Shown piece by piece: positions 1 through 11,012 of a stretch of DNA of 64,000 bases (the stretch's first letter is position 1; each line of letters starts with the position of its first letter). The DNA comes from Strigamia acuminata (lineage: Eukaryota; Arthropoda; Chilopoda; Geophilomorpha; Linotaeniidae), in assembly GCA_949358305.1 (NCBI GenBank), contig OX442317.1, positions 10,048,186-10,112,185 on the forward strand, given 5' to 3'. The notes under the pieces were generated by a model. The model did no database searches. It was not told where the DNA came from and saw only the letters and a list, made by a program, of their open reading frames with translations. The position numbers and the translations under genes are program-made.

Positions 1-590
1 ACTTTGAATTTGCGGCGAATTTGGGACGAATTTGCGGCAAGTTTGGGACGTATTTGGGGCGAATTTGTGGCAAATTTGCGATGAATTTGGGGCGCATTTG
101 CGGCAAGTTTGGGGCGAATTTGCTGCAAATTTGCGGCGAATTTGCGGCGAATTTGCGGCGAATTTGCGGCGAATTTGCGGCAAGTTTGGGGCGAATTTGC
201 GGCAAGTTTGGGGCGAATTTGCGGCAAGTTTGGGGCGAATTTGCGGCAAGTTTGGGACGTATTTGCCGTGAATTTGTGGCAAATTTGCGGCGAATTTGCG
301 ACGAATTTGGGGCGAATTTGCGGCAAGTTTGGGGCCAATTTGCGGCAAGTTTGGGGCCAATTTGCGGCAAGTTTGGAGCGAATTTGCCGTGAATTTGTGG
401 CAAATTTGCGGCGAATTTGGGGCGAATTTGCGACGAATTTGGGGCGAATTTGCGGCAAGTTTGGGGCGAATTTGCGGCAAGTTTGGGGCGAATTTGCGGC
501 AAGTTTGGGACGTATTTGCCGTGAATTTGTGGCAAATTTGGGGCGAATTTGCGGCGAATTTGCCGTGAATTTGCCGTGAATTTGCCGTGA
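1..590. repeat. Tandem array of an 11-bp motif
   Basis: Variants of gcgaatttgcg and gcaagtttggg alternate without interruption. Because 11 is not a multiple of three, several overlapping frames stay open; these are repeat artefacts, not genes. The array begins before base 1. Confidence 0.9.
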
Positions 591-652
591 TTTGATGCAA
601 ATTTGGGTCAGATTATGTACAATTTTGAAACGATTTGTTGCGACTTTTGGGA

Positions 653-684
653 AACTTCTTGCCCATTCTTATTGGCAAGAAGTT
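653..684. repeat. 32-bp hairpin, left copy
   Basis: The 11-nt arms aacttcttgcc and ggcaagaagtt are separated by about 10 nt. The reverse complement of the copy at 4099-4130 matches it except for a few loop bases, so the two copies form an inverted pair around the transposase gene. Confidence 0.7.
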
Positions 685-729
685 GTGATAATTTATATGA
701 TTTCACGTGAGTTTATTCGATACATTTAC

Positions 730-855
730 AATTTGAAATGAATTTATTCAAAATATTTACAATTTGAAATAAATTTATTCAAAATATTTCCAATTTGAAA
801 TGAATTTATTCAAAATATTTACAATTTGAAATGAATTTATTCAAAATATTTATGA
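730..855. repeat. 31-bp tandem repeat, about 4 units
   Basis: The unit consists of aatttgaaatgaatt followed by tattcaaaatatttac and is repeated about four times with few substitutions. It lies just 3' of the transposase stop codon. Confidence 0.8.
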
Positions 856-889
856 ATTTCCATTACTTTATTAGATATTTTTACAATTT

Positions 890-3710
890 TTACTTTTTGC
901 GTTTCCTATCTTGCTTTGGCTGTATATTTTCATTACCCGTTGTTTGGTGATTGTTTTCTTCTGTTTGCTCATCAATTATTTCGTCTTGATTTCTTTTCTT
1001 TTGTAATGCAATATTTTTATTTTCTTTCTGTTTGGTTTGAGCATTTAGAATATAGTCAGGGTCTCGTATCGGCATATTCCTTGTATGCCTGGGGTCCACA
1101 ATTTCGGGCAACAAACAGTTTAAATAAAATTTGTCCAATTGTTCCTTCATGTTGTTTTCCCAAAATGCGTCATCTCTTACAATTTCTTCAACTGACATTC
1201 CCAAAGGTGTCCATAAAACAAAATAACACTTTAATTTTCTAGTAATGTGCAGCTGTCCCTGAATTTGGTAATAATACTCATGGGTCGGTTTTAGGAATAG
1301 CTTGCCGTTTTGAATTGAGCAGTAAGTGATTTTTTTTCCCTCAACTGCCTGCAAAGGTGTCAAATTCTTCGCACATGATGGGCACTTCACTTCAACAATT
1401 GCATCTGTTCCAATTATGGCATCAGGACTGGCTCCCAAGTATCCCTTCTCCAGATCCACAAATAGCCCACATGCAATTGTTTTCAACCCATACACTTGTT
1501 CAAACTTTGCTATAGCAAATGGCTCACTGTCATTTCCATAACGCATGCCCTGAGTTTTTACAGCAGAATATAAAATGGTATGAACATTGGTTTTGCATGA
1601 AGTTGAAGGCCTCATTTTACAGATTTTTCCGTACACTGAGGCTGTCAATCTTCGTTGTCGTTCCTGCAGCCAAACAGGTGACATGGCTTGACCAACAGTT
1701 ATCTTTTCTATGTCGTTCCTCTGATCTAAAGAGACTTGTAAACTTTTCAGTATCTTCTTTTTTTCCTCTTCATAGATTGTGGTGTCCATGTCAGGTTGTT
1801 GGGCATTCTTTCCATAATCTGCATCTCCCATTGGTAGAATGTTTGAAGTTTTCTTTCGTGGTTTCAGAGCAGCAGCCTTTCGTGCTTCAATGTTATAGTT
1901 TTTTTTATCTTGACGTCTGCTAATAAATGAAGCAGTGAATTTCCTAGGACTGCGGTTAAACATCACTTCATGAACTCTGCCGTGTAGGTTGTTGTTGGAG
2001 TTGATTGAAACTACAGCAGCTTCACAACGACTTTGGTATGAGTGCCCACGACTGAAGTTAACTCGTTTTCCTCCTATAAACTTTGCTATTACTGAATTCG
2101 CATTTTCCACTATATTGTTAGTCACATCGTGGATTAAGCTAAAAGCATTATTATGCACTCTTTCCACTACTTTTAGCATCTCTGAAAAAAGTCCTGTTGC
2201 TGACAATTGCTGTACGAGGTTTGTTTCACTTTCTTTTGGCCCAGAGCAAAAATAATTAGCACAGTTAGTGTGGTCACCAAACACGTGATACGGGCCATTT
2301 TTAACATCCTTCTTCAGTAATTGTGTTCTTTCAGAAAGTGTTAATTCATTTTGTTGCTTTCGATACTGAACTGCTTTTTGCACAGCAGTTCTAAGACGGA
2401 GTACTTGTCCACTAATAATTCGTCGTAGTGCTGGTGTTCCCAGCTTGGTGTTGCCTGCAATATCTCTGATCTTATTACAATAGTTTCGCAGAATGTGATT
2501 TCGACATTCTATTTTTTCAATGATCAAAGCATGTCCGTACGGCATTGCATCCAAAAGTCTTTTGTAGACACTACTATCTCCATCTCCGATAAGCCGAGCG
2601 AATCTGACGCCATGCATTTCCAAACTTCGTTGAAAGCCTTCAACAATTCCATCGGCTTCCATCCCACCAGAACTACCTGTCCAGTTTTTGTAACATCGAT
2701 GTTCAGGTGTAGTTTCTTGCTTTGTGTCATAAAAGGTACAAGTCGAGCAGTACTTATTCCTTATTGCAGCAAACAGAATTTTTTTAGTTCTGGCACCCAT
2801 TATTATTGCCTGAAATGTGCAAAAATTAAGAAATTTTAAAAAAAGTATAAAAAATAAATTTCCGATTGTTACCACGCCAGATGAAGAGTTGTATTTCGTT
2901 CCGTAAGAACGAGTTGCCCAAGAACCATCAGCAATCACAGTTATCAGTGGAATTCCATCAGTGTCCAAATCACTGCTTGCAGTAGCAAGTTCTGCTTCTT
3001 CTTTCCCAGCTGAAATCATTTCTTCCATTGCTGCTTTCTGATACACATTTCCCAGAGTTGCCTGAGTCTTATTGTATGTTTGTTTTGCCATAACTGGCAC
3101 ATCAAGCACAGCCAGGACTTCTTCTAATTGGGAATAGCCACCTCCTGTTGTTAATATTCCCGAAACTGCAGATTCATTCGAATTCATTTTCCCATCATCG
3201 ATGGGTTCACTCCGTATCTTCTTACGTAAATTACACAGTTTGCACACAAATGTCCAAACTGTATGCAGCCCTTCCCTGCTTTCATTGACAAGGTCCATAT
3301 CTTTAAATGAGCAGTCAAATGGATCGTGATCTGATATGGTTTTGATAGCAGAAAATACATGTCCTATGTCAACAATACGTCGACCCAAGTAACTGAAAAA
3401 AAATAATTTTGTAACACAGTAAAAGAATTGACTTTGTGATGTATGAATACCTTTCACTTTCTTGGCTGTATGAACCAGCAACTTCATCACTGATTGGTGT
3501 ATTCATCTCTATAGGAGAGTCACCTCCTTGATTTCGACCAGGCCTAGGTGTTGAACATAACTCTCCAATTTTAAGATGTGCACTGTCAAATTCATCAGTA
3601 GAATTTGGCAATTGAAATGAATGATCACTTCCATGATCAACAGCACATTCATTTGCAATTGGAGTATTCTCATTTTGAAAACTCAAATGTGACAGTAGCA
3701 TTGAATCCAT
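890..3710 (-). CDS. Mutator-type transposase fused to a YqaJ-type nuclease
   Basis: The inferred model has exon 1 at 3710-3451, exon 2 at 3392-2873 and exon 3 at 2809-890. The introns are 58 and 63 bp, GT-AG, and in frame. The central part has the Mutator-like transposase pattern: DGSWATRSYGTKYNSSSGVV, then NWTGSSGGMEADGIVEGFQR, then RLIGDGDSSVYKRLLD, which supply candidate catalytic aspartates. The C-terminal third has a YqaJ/lambda-exonuclease-like fold signature: GNDSEPFAIAKFE, then LGASPDAIIG, then IVEVKCP, an E..D..ExK metal-binding layout. The tail is Lys/Arg-rich. Expected role: DNA strand cleavage and transfer of its own element. A splice acceptor just upstream of the first ATG (near 3770) suggests a further 5' exon that I could not place. 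The frame is intact, so it may be functional. Confidence 0.75.
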
Positions 3711-3769
3711 TTCTGACTGCCCATCAATTTCAATGCTTTCAGGATCCTCGAATTCACTATTAATTTTTT

Positions 3770-4640
3770 TTTAAAATACAAATTAATGTTGGGTCAATTA
3801 TTTTTAAAGTTTTTATATTTTTATATTTGTCTTGCATAAAATCGCACCTAATCTGGCCCAAAATTGCCACCAAAACTGGTCCAAATGCATAAAATCGCAC
3901 CAAATCTGGCCCAAAATCGTACCAAATTCGACCCAAAATCGCACCTAACCTGGCCCAAAATTTCAACCAAAACTGGTCCAAAATTGTATAAAAGTGTCCC
4001 CAAAATCTCAGAAACATTGACCAAAAATAGTTTAAATTATTGGCCAAAATCGAACAAAATTTTGCACAAAACAGCTAATTTCATTGCCATAATCGTACAA
4101 CTTCTTGCCAACAATAAAGGGCAAGAAGTTCCCCAAAATCGCAGCAAATCTTGGCCTAAATTGCACCAAAACTGGCCCAAGATGGCACATAATCTCTGGC
4201 CCAAGATTGCACATAATCTGGCCAAAAATCGCAACAAATTCTACCCAAAATCGCAACAAATCTTGCACAAAATCACAACAAATCTTGTACAAAATCGGTT
4301 GAAATCATTCCCAAAATCACACGATTACTTGCCAATAATAATTCACGGCTTATTGCCGCATATTCACAGCATATTTGTTGCCAAACATCTCATAAATATT
4401 GGCCAAAAATCGCTTTGAAACTGGCCAAAAAGCGCCTGAAAACAGACCCGAAACGCATAAAAAATGGCCAAAAATTGGAAGAAATCTTGCCCAAAATCGT
4501 ATGACATTTGGTACAAAAACAAATAAAATCTTTGACAAAATTTTTATATCTTTATTTCTGTCTTGCCTAAAAATCGTATAAAATATTCCCAAAAATCGCA
4601 CCAGAATTGGTGGTCAAACATCGCATAAATATTGGCCAAA
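3770..4640. repeat. Degenerate array around ccaaaatcgcacc, right flank of transposase
   Basis: Short motifs such as ccaaaatcgcacc, aaatctggccc and ttgcacaaaatc recur irregularly for about 870 bp. Read on the opposite strand they resemble the left-hand array (gatttggtgcg against gaatttgcggcg). Small frames on both strands here are repeat-driven and not annotated. Confidence 0.7.
4099..4130. repeat. 32-bp hairpin, right (inverted) copy
   Basis: The arms aacttcttgcc and ggcaagaagtt match the hairpin at 653-684 in inverted orientation. Confidence 0.7.
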
Positions 4641-4649
4641 AAGCGCATG

Positions 4650-5500
4650 AAAACAGCTGTTGTGACCATCGCTGCCATACAACGCGTGTGTGTTGCAATT
4701 TGTGCAATTTGTGTTTTGTTTGGTGATTTTTATTAAAATTTATAAATATAAATATACAAATGCATTTGCAATTTTTTTTTACGGAAATTAGTAGAAAACC
4801 GGCCGACAGTAGACAGCTGATGGCCGCGACAGCTGACTGCCGACAGTCGACGTCCAACAGTCGAAAACGTATGGCCAACATCGAAAACGTACGGCCGCAA
4901 ATTCGTGTCAAATTTGCCGCCAATCTCAAACAAATTCCCCGCCAATCTCAAACAAATTTCCCTCAAAAACGTGTCAAATTTGCCGCCAATCTCAAACAAA
5001 TTCCCCTCAAAAACGTGTCAAATTTGCGCAAAAACGTGTCAAATTTGCCGCCAATCTCAAACAAATTCCCCGCCAATCTCAAACAAATTTCCCTCAAAAA
5101 CGTGTCAAATTTGCCGCCAATCTCCAACAAATTCCCCTCAAAAACGTGTCAAATTTGCCGCCAATCTCCAACAAATTCCCCGCCAATCTCAAACAAATTC
5201 CCCTCAAATTCCCCTGCAAACACCTATAAAATTTGCCGGAAAAACGTGTCGCATGAAAACTGGCCAAAACTCGCATGAAAACTAGCCAAAAAGTGCATAA
5301 AAACAGCTGTCGACAGTCGACGTCCAACAGTCGAAAACGTATGGCCCGCCAATCTCAAACAAATTCCCCGCCAATCGGCAGTCAGCTGTCGTGACCATCG
5401 CTGCCATACACCGAGTGTGTGTTGCAATTTGTGCAATTTATGTTTTGTTTCGTGATTTTTATTACAATTTATAAAAAAAAATATATATATACAAATGCCG
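4650..5500. repeat. Duplicated segment and tandem repeats
   Basis: A segment of about 110 bp at 4655-4765 (agctgttgtgaccatcgctg onward) recurs at 5385-5500, about 730 bp away, with about 90% identity by eye. Between them, 4890-5215 is a tandem array of units such as tttgccgccaatctcaaac alternating with aaattcccctcaaaaacgtg. The frames of up to 172 codons here come from the repeat. Confidence 0.75.
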
Positions 5501-5509
5501 CGACAGCTG

Positions 5510-5760
5510 ACGGCCGACAGTCGTCGGCCAACAGTTGAAAACGTATGGCTGACATCGAAAACGTACGGCCGACATCGAAAACGTACGGCCGACAGTCGAA
5601 AGCTGACGGTCGACAGTCAAAAACGTACGGCCGACAGTCAATGTAGTGATTGCCAAAGAAATGAGCGGTGACGAAGTGATTGCCAAAGAAATGAGCGGTG
5701 ACGAAGTGATTGCCAAAGCAATGATTGGCGACGAAGAGATTGACGATGAAATGATGGCGC
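5510..5760. repeat. Short direct repeats (aaaacgtacggccgaca; gtgattgccaaagaaatgag)
   Basis: At 5530-5640 there are four or five copies of gaaaacgtacggccgacat/g. At 5648-5730 there are three copies of a 33-bp unit starting gtgattgccaaagaaatgag. No credible gene. Confidence 0.7.
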
Positions 5761-5799
5761 CGAAGTAATCCATCAATAAATTTGGGTGAAAATTTAGGG

Positions 5800-6650
5800 T
5801 TTTTTTTGGTTAGGCATCGAAATAATCGGCACCAAAGTGACCCGACATCCAAAAATATGACCCAGAATTAAAATAATATAAAATTTCAAATAAATAAATT
5901 ACTTTTTAGTTTTTGGTAAGCCATAAAACTTTTTTAAGTGGTTACAGGTCCTCTTCTTTCGCCGAGCACTTTGCCAGATTCTTGCTTTTGTACTTTTTCT
6001 TTTTGACATTTTTTATGATTGCAATGGTCGTATTGAATCAAAAGAAAAAAAAATGATCTGTGAAATCATATGACTGAAAAATCACATGACTAAAAAATCA
6101 CGTGACTAAATCATATTCCTACGCATGCTAAAGTAGTGTATCGGTACACTTCACTAATAGGTGGCAGCACAATCACATCTAAAACATTTGCTTCGTAATT
6201 TCAAGTTTACAGTAACAATTTCAAAAATTTTCATAAATAAAAATTAATGCAACATATAAAATTGTTTTATCTAGGTTTCTATTACTTCTATTTTTAAAAA
6301 AAATAAAATTTTTTTTTTTAAAATCATGTTCTAATTTTAATGATTGAAAAACAAATTGAACAAATATCACAAATGTAACATAATATAAACATTCAGTTTA
6401 TTAATTAGTATTTAGAAAAAAAAAAAAGAAAAAAAAATATGCAATAGTCATTTAGCTATGACGAAACTAAGACCGCCTTGTAGCATCAGAAAACAGGCAA
6501 GATGGCGGGTAGGCTAGCCCCTTAACACACTAATATCATCTATAGGTAACAACTAACAATATTTGTAATATTTTAAACATTTTTATTACAGCAATAGTTG
6601 TGAAACACACTAAATGGATATTTTATCCATCTTGTCCTTCTGTATCAAAT
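5800..6650. other. Intergenic, nothing recognised
   Basis: AT-rich sequence with homopolymer runs. A caagatggcggg motif (YY1-like) is present near 6498. No supported gene or RNA was seen. Confidence 0.5.
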
Positions 6651-7015
6651 AACATTTTCGACCATATTCGACCATTTTGGGTCATTGGCGGTCATTGGCG
6701 GTCATTGGCTGTTGTTGCCATTGGCGCCCCTTGAATTGGCGGTAGCGGCTTGGCTGTAACGCATTGGCGGTTGGGCGGTTATGATGTTGGCGGAATTGGT
6801 TGGGCGGTTATGGTGCTGGCGGAATTGCTTTGGCGGAAAAAAACTTGGTGGTGATGTCGTGCTACATTTGAATTTGGTTGTCGCAACAAAGGCAAGAAAA
6901 GCAACAAACCATTTGAAGAACGAATGTATCGTTGTTGTTTTTGTTTCTGTTTTCTCAGCTTTTGATGAGGGTTCGAATTTATTATTAACACCAGTTGCAT
7001 TCAAAAAGTGACTTA

Positions 7016-7173
7016 TACTGCCTTGAATAAACGCCGAGGCGTTTATTAATTTTCCGGACCCAACGCCCCCGGTGGGGTCGGGTCGGCGCTGTGCAATAGA
7101 CGCCGCTAACTCTCCCCCGGCGTTTAAACGAGTCCCGGTGCTTATTTGAACCCTGCGTTTATTCGAGGCAGTA
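7016..7173. mobile_element. Small TIR element (MITE-like)
   Basis: The left end tactgccttgaataaacgc is the inverted complement of the right end gcgtttattcgaggcagta with one mismatch. The interior is GC-rich and non-coding. The 174-codon minus-strand frame that crosses it has no family signature and was not called. Confidence 0.65.
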
Positions 7174-7229
7174 CGATAGTCTTCTGCTTTCAGTCGCAGT
7201 GGACAGCGTTGAACAGCAAAACACATTTA

Positions 7230-8500
7230 ACTTTCTTTCATAGCAAAAACAAAAAGGTTGATTAGGCTGTGACGGTGACGACCCTATCCCTACCAAATGG
7301 TAGTGCCGGGAATAGATTGAAACAAGTGAATAACATACGAGATAAATAAATACAACATGATTCTCAATAGACTACAGTTTATTGGTCACCGGATATACAA
7401 TATACAAGAAATACTAAAAGTTATACATAAAACTAAGGCCTTCATGTGGCTCGTTAACTATCACATTAAACTATACAATACATTGGCCGAATGGCCCTAA
7501 AGTAATATCATATAATTGTGTTTAGTGGTGATCCAGCAGTCCATACACAAAACGTAGCATTCTTGTGTGTGGAAATATTGATGTCATCTGAGCCGGTCTG
7601 GCTGCGTCTCGTGTCGGCTTCGTGGTCCTGGTTTGTTATGTATAATGCGTCGTCTGTTTCGATCTAAGAGATGCGGTTGACTTTGTTGCACAGCCACAAC
7701 TCGGAATGGTTATTAGTTTGAATACCGGTAACTGAATCCAGTTATTCGCCAATAAACCAAATACAAATTGAAATCAATTTGTATGTTGTGTTCGCTTTGC
7801 TTTACAAACTGAGGGCAGTTTAAAGTGGTTTTGTGTAATGGTTTAAGTTTCCGAATTGATTGTTTAAACTGGGTTCTGTTTAACAATTGGTTATAAATAT
7901 GTTACGATAAAAAGAGTTAATTCTCCTTATTACGCCATATGGTAAGCATCATCCATTGCACCGCACAACATCCTCGCAATCACAAAGTTGCCATCTAGTT
8001 AACACCTCACCATGCAGGACGTGGCCCCACACAGCAATAGTATAATCACACATGATACTATTGATAAATCGACTGTTTTGGCACCATCCACGATGGAACA
8101 AGTCAGAAAAACACACTTGGTGCTACTTATGGTTACTAGATATTTTCAAATCATGCATGACCACATCACCACGCAAGGAGATACTTGTCGCTTAGCAAGG
8201 CGGTGTATTCTCTCCATCCATGGCAGTAGAATCAAACATTAGCATTGAGACCTTTGCCTTCAATTGACGGGGGTTGTATCTACAGTATTTGTACCAGAGT
8301 AATACAACGGTTTCAAGTGACAAGCAACAAGAAACCAAAACCAAAATAATCTCCATAACTTACGTACTGTTGTCAGGAAATGTATACTGTTGGCTGGTTT
8401 AAGGGATTTGAACAATTATCTAATAGGAACGTGAGTTCCATGAATCCCTCCAATCCTGTGATACAGGAACTGGATACAGAGGAACATATCTTGGATTATA
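7230..8500. other. Intergenic, nothing recognised
   Basis: The frames present (for example 8012-8242) are short, have no homologue I recognise and no clear splice context. Confidence 0.45.
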
Positions 8501-8514
8501 CTAATCCGAGATAT

Positions 8515-8805
8515 AAGACTGGAAGTGGATACCCGGGACTGGAAGTGGACACCCGGGACTGGAAGTGGAAACCTAGGACTGGAAGTGGACACCCGGGACT
8601 GTAAGTGGATACCCGGGACTGTAAGTGGATACCCGGGACTGGAAGTGGATACCCAGGACTGGAAGTGGATACCCGGGACTAGAAATGGATACCCGGGACT
8701 GGAAGTGGATACCTGGGTCTGGAAGTGGATACCCAGGACTGGAAGTGGATACCCGGGACTGGAAGTGGATACCCAGGACTGGAAGTGGATACCCAGGACA
8801 CATTC
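8515..8805. repeat. 20-bp minisatellite (ggaagtggatacccgggact), about 14 units
   Basis: The unit ggaagtggatacccgggact is repeated about 14 times with occasional substitutions (cccagg, tgtaag). Because the period is not a multiple of three and has no stop in any phase, several frames on both strands stay open and resemble GLEVDTRDWKW-type proteins. These are artefacts. Confidence 0.95.
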
Positions 8806-9089
8806 CAAGACATGACTTAATCCTTTAATCCGCAATGTCACATTTCTAAGAAAGTGACCGATTCTTTTCCCGATAGTAAATAACAATAATATAAATCTCT
8901 ATATTAATGTAGATTTTATTCTCTCAATAGCCGATGAATATACTGTATAAATAACTTTTATTAATATATTCATGACAATTTTATATTCCCTATTTCGAAT
9001 TGACTGCTACTTCGCATTCACGCCATCTAGGGACAACATTGAGTGCTGATAAGTACGGTTTCATAACCGTCACAACTCTGAATTGTGAA

Positions 9090-9317
9090 TCAGACCTCAC
9101 TTTGACAACATACAAGGATTTTTTGTAAAACTTCCTCTTTAAATTTCACATTGGCGCAGATGTTTTTATTAAGCCACTTGAACCAATCAATAACATTATC
9201 ATTTATTTGGTGAATCAATCGGAACATAAAACACTTAATTTGTCGGTATTGTAGTGGATTGAAGTAGTTTTGAAATTTGCCTAGATCCAGCAGTGCCACA
9301 GATCTGTACTGGTACAT
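9090..9317 (-). CDS. Hypothetical 75-aa protein (doubtful)
   Basis: This is an ATG-started frame with varied composition and a Phe/Lys/Ile-rich sequence, lying opposite the 5' exon of the small membrane-protein gene at 9405. I recognise no family, and no promoter or splice evidence supports it. It could be a chance frame. Confidence 0.2.
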   Translation of the reverse strand: MYQYRSVALLDLGKFQNYFNPLQYRQIKCFMFRLIHQINDNVIDWFKWLNKNICANVKFKEEVLQKILVCCQSEV

Positions 9318-9404
9318 ACAGCAGGTAAGACTTTACAATTCGTTATTTAAAAAAATGATAGAAATCTATTTTGTTTTGAATTATAGAGATTTAAATTTGA
9401 AAAC

Positions 9405-9674
9405 ATGGTTTACACACTTCTGTTTCTGATTCGAGCTTCCTGGATGTTTTTTGTGCACTCAATCAAAGAACTACTTGATGATTTGGACTACCAGATGTGG
9501 TACATTGCTGCCATGGTGGCACGGGATCCATTGTGGTTTATACTTGCAGGGATATCAGCAGGAGTGTCATTTTGTTGCTTTCTTGTTACTTTGATTTGGT
9601 TAGACGGTCGAATGTATTATTTTCAAATGACTTATGATTTCATTGAAACACATTTTCTTAATAAATTATTTTAA
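9405..9674 (+). CDS. Small two-helix membrane protein, tandem paralogue 1
   Basis: The protein has 89 residues and two probable membrane helices (about residues 4-20 and 44-66). It shares with the gene at 10562 the pattern WY..., then a short D/N-PL motif, then a second helix ending FLVTLIWLDGRMYYFQ, then YDFIETHF. A likely 5'-UTR intron (donor cag/gtaaga at 9325, acceptor ttatag at 9386) lies 18 nt upstream of the ATG; the paralogue has the same arrangement. I recognise no family. Shared sequence and gene structure argue that both are real. Function unknown, probably membrane-embedded. Confidence 0.7.
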   Translation: MVYTLLFLIRASWMFFVHSIKELLDDLDYQMWYIAAMVARDPLWFILAGISAGVSFCCFLVTLIWLDGRMYYFQMTYDFIETHFLNKLF

Positions 9675-9724
9675 ATCTGATCTTATTGTTTTGAATTTCA
9701 TTTCCACCAATGTCTTCGTCTTTG

Positions 9725-9795
9725 AGGCCTGAGGTCTACAAAGCCGAACACAAAAGTTAAGCAGTATTGGGTCCAATAAGTTCGAGCTTTGTGAA
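9725..9795 (+). repeat. 5S-rRNA-like fragment (SINE3-type relic?)
   Basis: The stretch ggtctacaaagccgaacac followed by aaaagttaagcagtattggg resembles the start and A-box region of 5S rRNA, with the intervening part missing. A better 5S-like copy lies at 20849-20965. Probably a relic of a 5S-derived SINE or a pseudogene. Confidence 0.35.
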
Positions 9796-9837
9796 TTTAA
9801 TTTATTCGTACAGGCCCTATATTTGTGACAGACTGGA

Positions 9838-9935
9838 CTGGGAACAAATTTAGTACCGGGAAATTTGGATAGGTCGGGCCACGGGAACAAATTTAGTACT
9901 GGGAAATCTGGATAGGTCAGGCCAAGGGGCCATGC
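9838..9935. repeat. Two direct copies of a segment of about 50 bp
   Basis: The segment gggaacaaatttagtaccgg and the sequence after it recur about 50 bp downstream with few changes. The minus-strand 139-codon frame covering this stretch was judged non-coding. Confidence 0.6.
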
Positions 9936-10561
9936 TAAGCTAGTGAAATGAAAAAATTTCACAACGTCGCAGGCCGCTGGGAAATCCCGGCATCCTGCTA
10001 GCGTGCCGGGCCAGTCCAGCCCTGCTTGGGTCTCATACCACCTCTCGCAGGCCTGGTCAGGTAAATTGAACATTGTGTTAAACACAACTAAACCCTAAAG
10101 AATCATTGAATACAAAGCCGGCCATACCATAACTTGACAGTTTTTCCAATGATAAATGATGAGAATCTGGTACCAAATGAATTAATTCCCTATTGTGCAA
10201 ACTATTTCTCATCCATTTTCTCATTATACAAATGCATTTAAAAGCGATGAATAAAATAAACCACAGCATTTGACATGATTGATTGGTTAGTAATTGTGGA
10301 AAAAGAATAAACACGGGGACAAAATAACTAAACAGCTGTAATGCTGACTCAACCATAAAATTTCAATTGGGAGTACAGATTGCAGCTAAATTTTGAAGTA
10401 ATATTGAGCACTGATCAGCTCAAATTTTTCCAGTAAACTTGTTTTTACTAAAAACCAAGCAGGTAAGTAAGTGTCCACAATAAGTTAAGTATGTCACACT
10501 ATATCTGTTTCGTGGACTAATCAATAATTTTTCTATTTCTTTTCCCAGTAAAAATTGAAAC

Positions 10562-10819
10562 ATGGCTAACTTCTTCAGAAGACTGATTCGTATTGGTTGG
10601 CTGGTTTTTCTTCAAGTAGCAGCAGAAACAATCGATGAGATTCAATATTACACGTGGTATGGCCTCACCATGATGTCTAAAAATCCTTTGATGTGTCTCT
10701 CAGCTGCAGTGTCTGCTTTTTGTTTGTTAGTGACATTACTTTGGTTGGATGGCAGACTGTATTCTTTTCAATCCCCGCATGATTTTGTTGTAACGCAACT
10801 AAGAAATTCTAAATATTAA
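10562..10819 (+). CDS. Small two-helix membrane protein, tandem paralogue 2
   Basis: The protein has 85 residues and two predicted helices (about residues 8-22 and 41-62). It is clearly related to the 89-aa protein 0.9 kb upstream: both share L-I-R near the N-terminus, WY, a M..-(D/N)PL segment, LLVTL.WLDGR.Y.FQ and a DF..T tail. A 5'-UTR intron (donor cag/gtaagt at 10463, acceptor cccag at 10548) ends 13 nt before the ATG. A polyadenylation-like A-run follows the stop. The pair is a local duplication. I could not assign a family. Confidence 0.7.
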   Translation: MANFFRRLIRIGWLVFLQVAAETIDEIQYYTWYGLTMMSKNPLMCLSAAVSAFCLLVTLLWLDGRLYSFQSPHDFVVTQLRNSKY

Positions 10820-10875
10820 AAAAAAAATTATAACTCTTGTCTTTATTCCAAAAAAATCTGAATGGTTGAATTCAA

Positions 10876-10883
10876 TCACGTGA
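10876..10883 (+). promoter_or_regulatory. TCACGTGA E-box upstream of RMND1
   Basis: A palindromic CACGTG element lies about 137 bp upstream of the RMND1 start. Such elements (USF/MITF type) are common in promoters of metabolic and mitochondrial genes. The functional link is inferred from position. Confidence 0.35.
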
Positions 10884-11012
10884 CTCGAAAAAAACCGTAA
10901 TTTCGATCCCTAATTCAGCGCTGAGTTTCGCGATGCATCATGGGACAATGGCCGCCTACTGACGACGACGTGTTGATCCGAATTTCAAAATCGATTCAGC
11001 CCACATTAGACG

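Larger units (their letters stand above)
1..5790 (-). mobile_element. Candidate Mutator-like DNA transposon block (limits uncertain)
   Basis: The block contains one minus-strand transposase/nuclease gene (890-3710). On its left is an array of an 11-bp motif (gcgaatttgcg and variants). On its right is an array of a related motif in the opposite orientation (ccaaaatcgcacc, caaatctggcc). A 32-bp hairpin occurs on both sides, at 653-684 and 4099-4130, as near-exact inverted copies. That is the arrangement expected of long inverted subterminal repeats around a transposase gene. No clean terminal inverted repeat or target-site duplication was found, and the left end probably lies outside the window, so the limits are inferred. 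Confidence 0.45.

Noticed and set aside
21..579. Overlapping plus-strand frames (79-156 codons) of GRICGKFGANL-type repeats
   Set aside because: Produced by the 11-bp repeat, open in several frames at once; no gene evidence.
6702..7226. 174-codon minus-strand frame
   Set aside because: It crosses a TIR element and low-complexity DNA and matches no family.
8380..8886. Frames on both strands over the ggaagtggatacccgggact array
   Set aside because: A stop-free 20-bp repeat opens several frames; the products are cyclic permutations of the repeat.
9666..10356. Minus-strand frames of 139 and 92 codons between the two small membrane-protein genes
   Set aside because: The first covers duplicated repeat sequence. 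The second has an ATG but no recognisable family or splice context.
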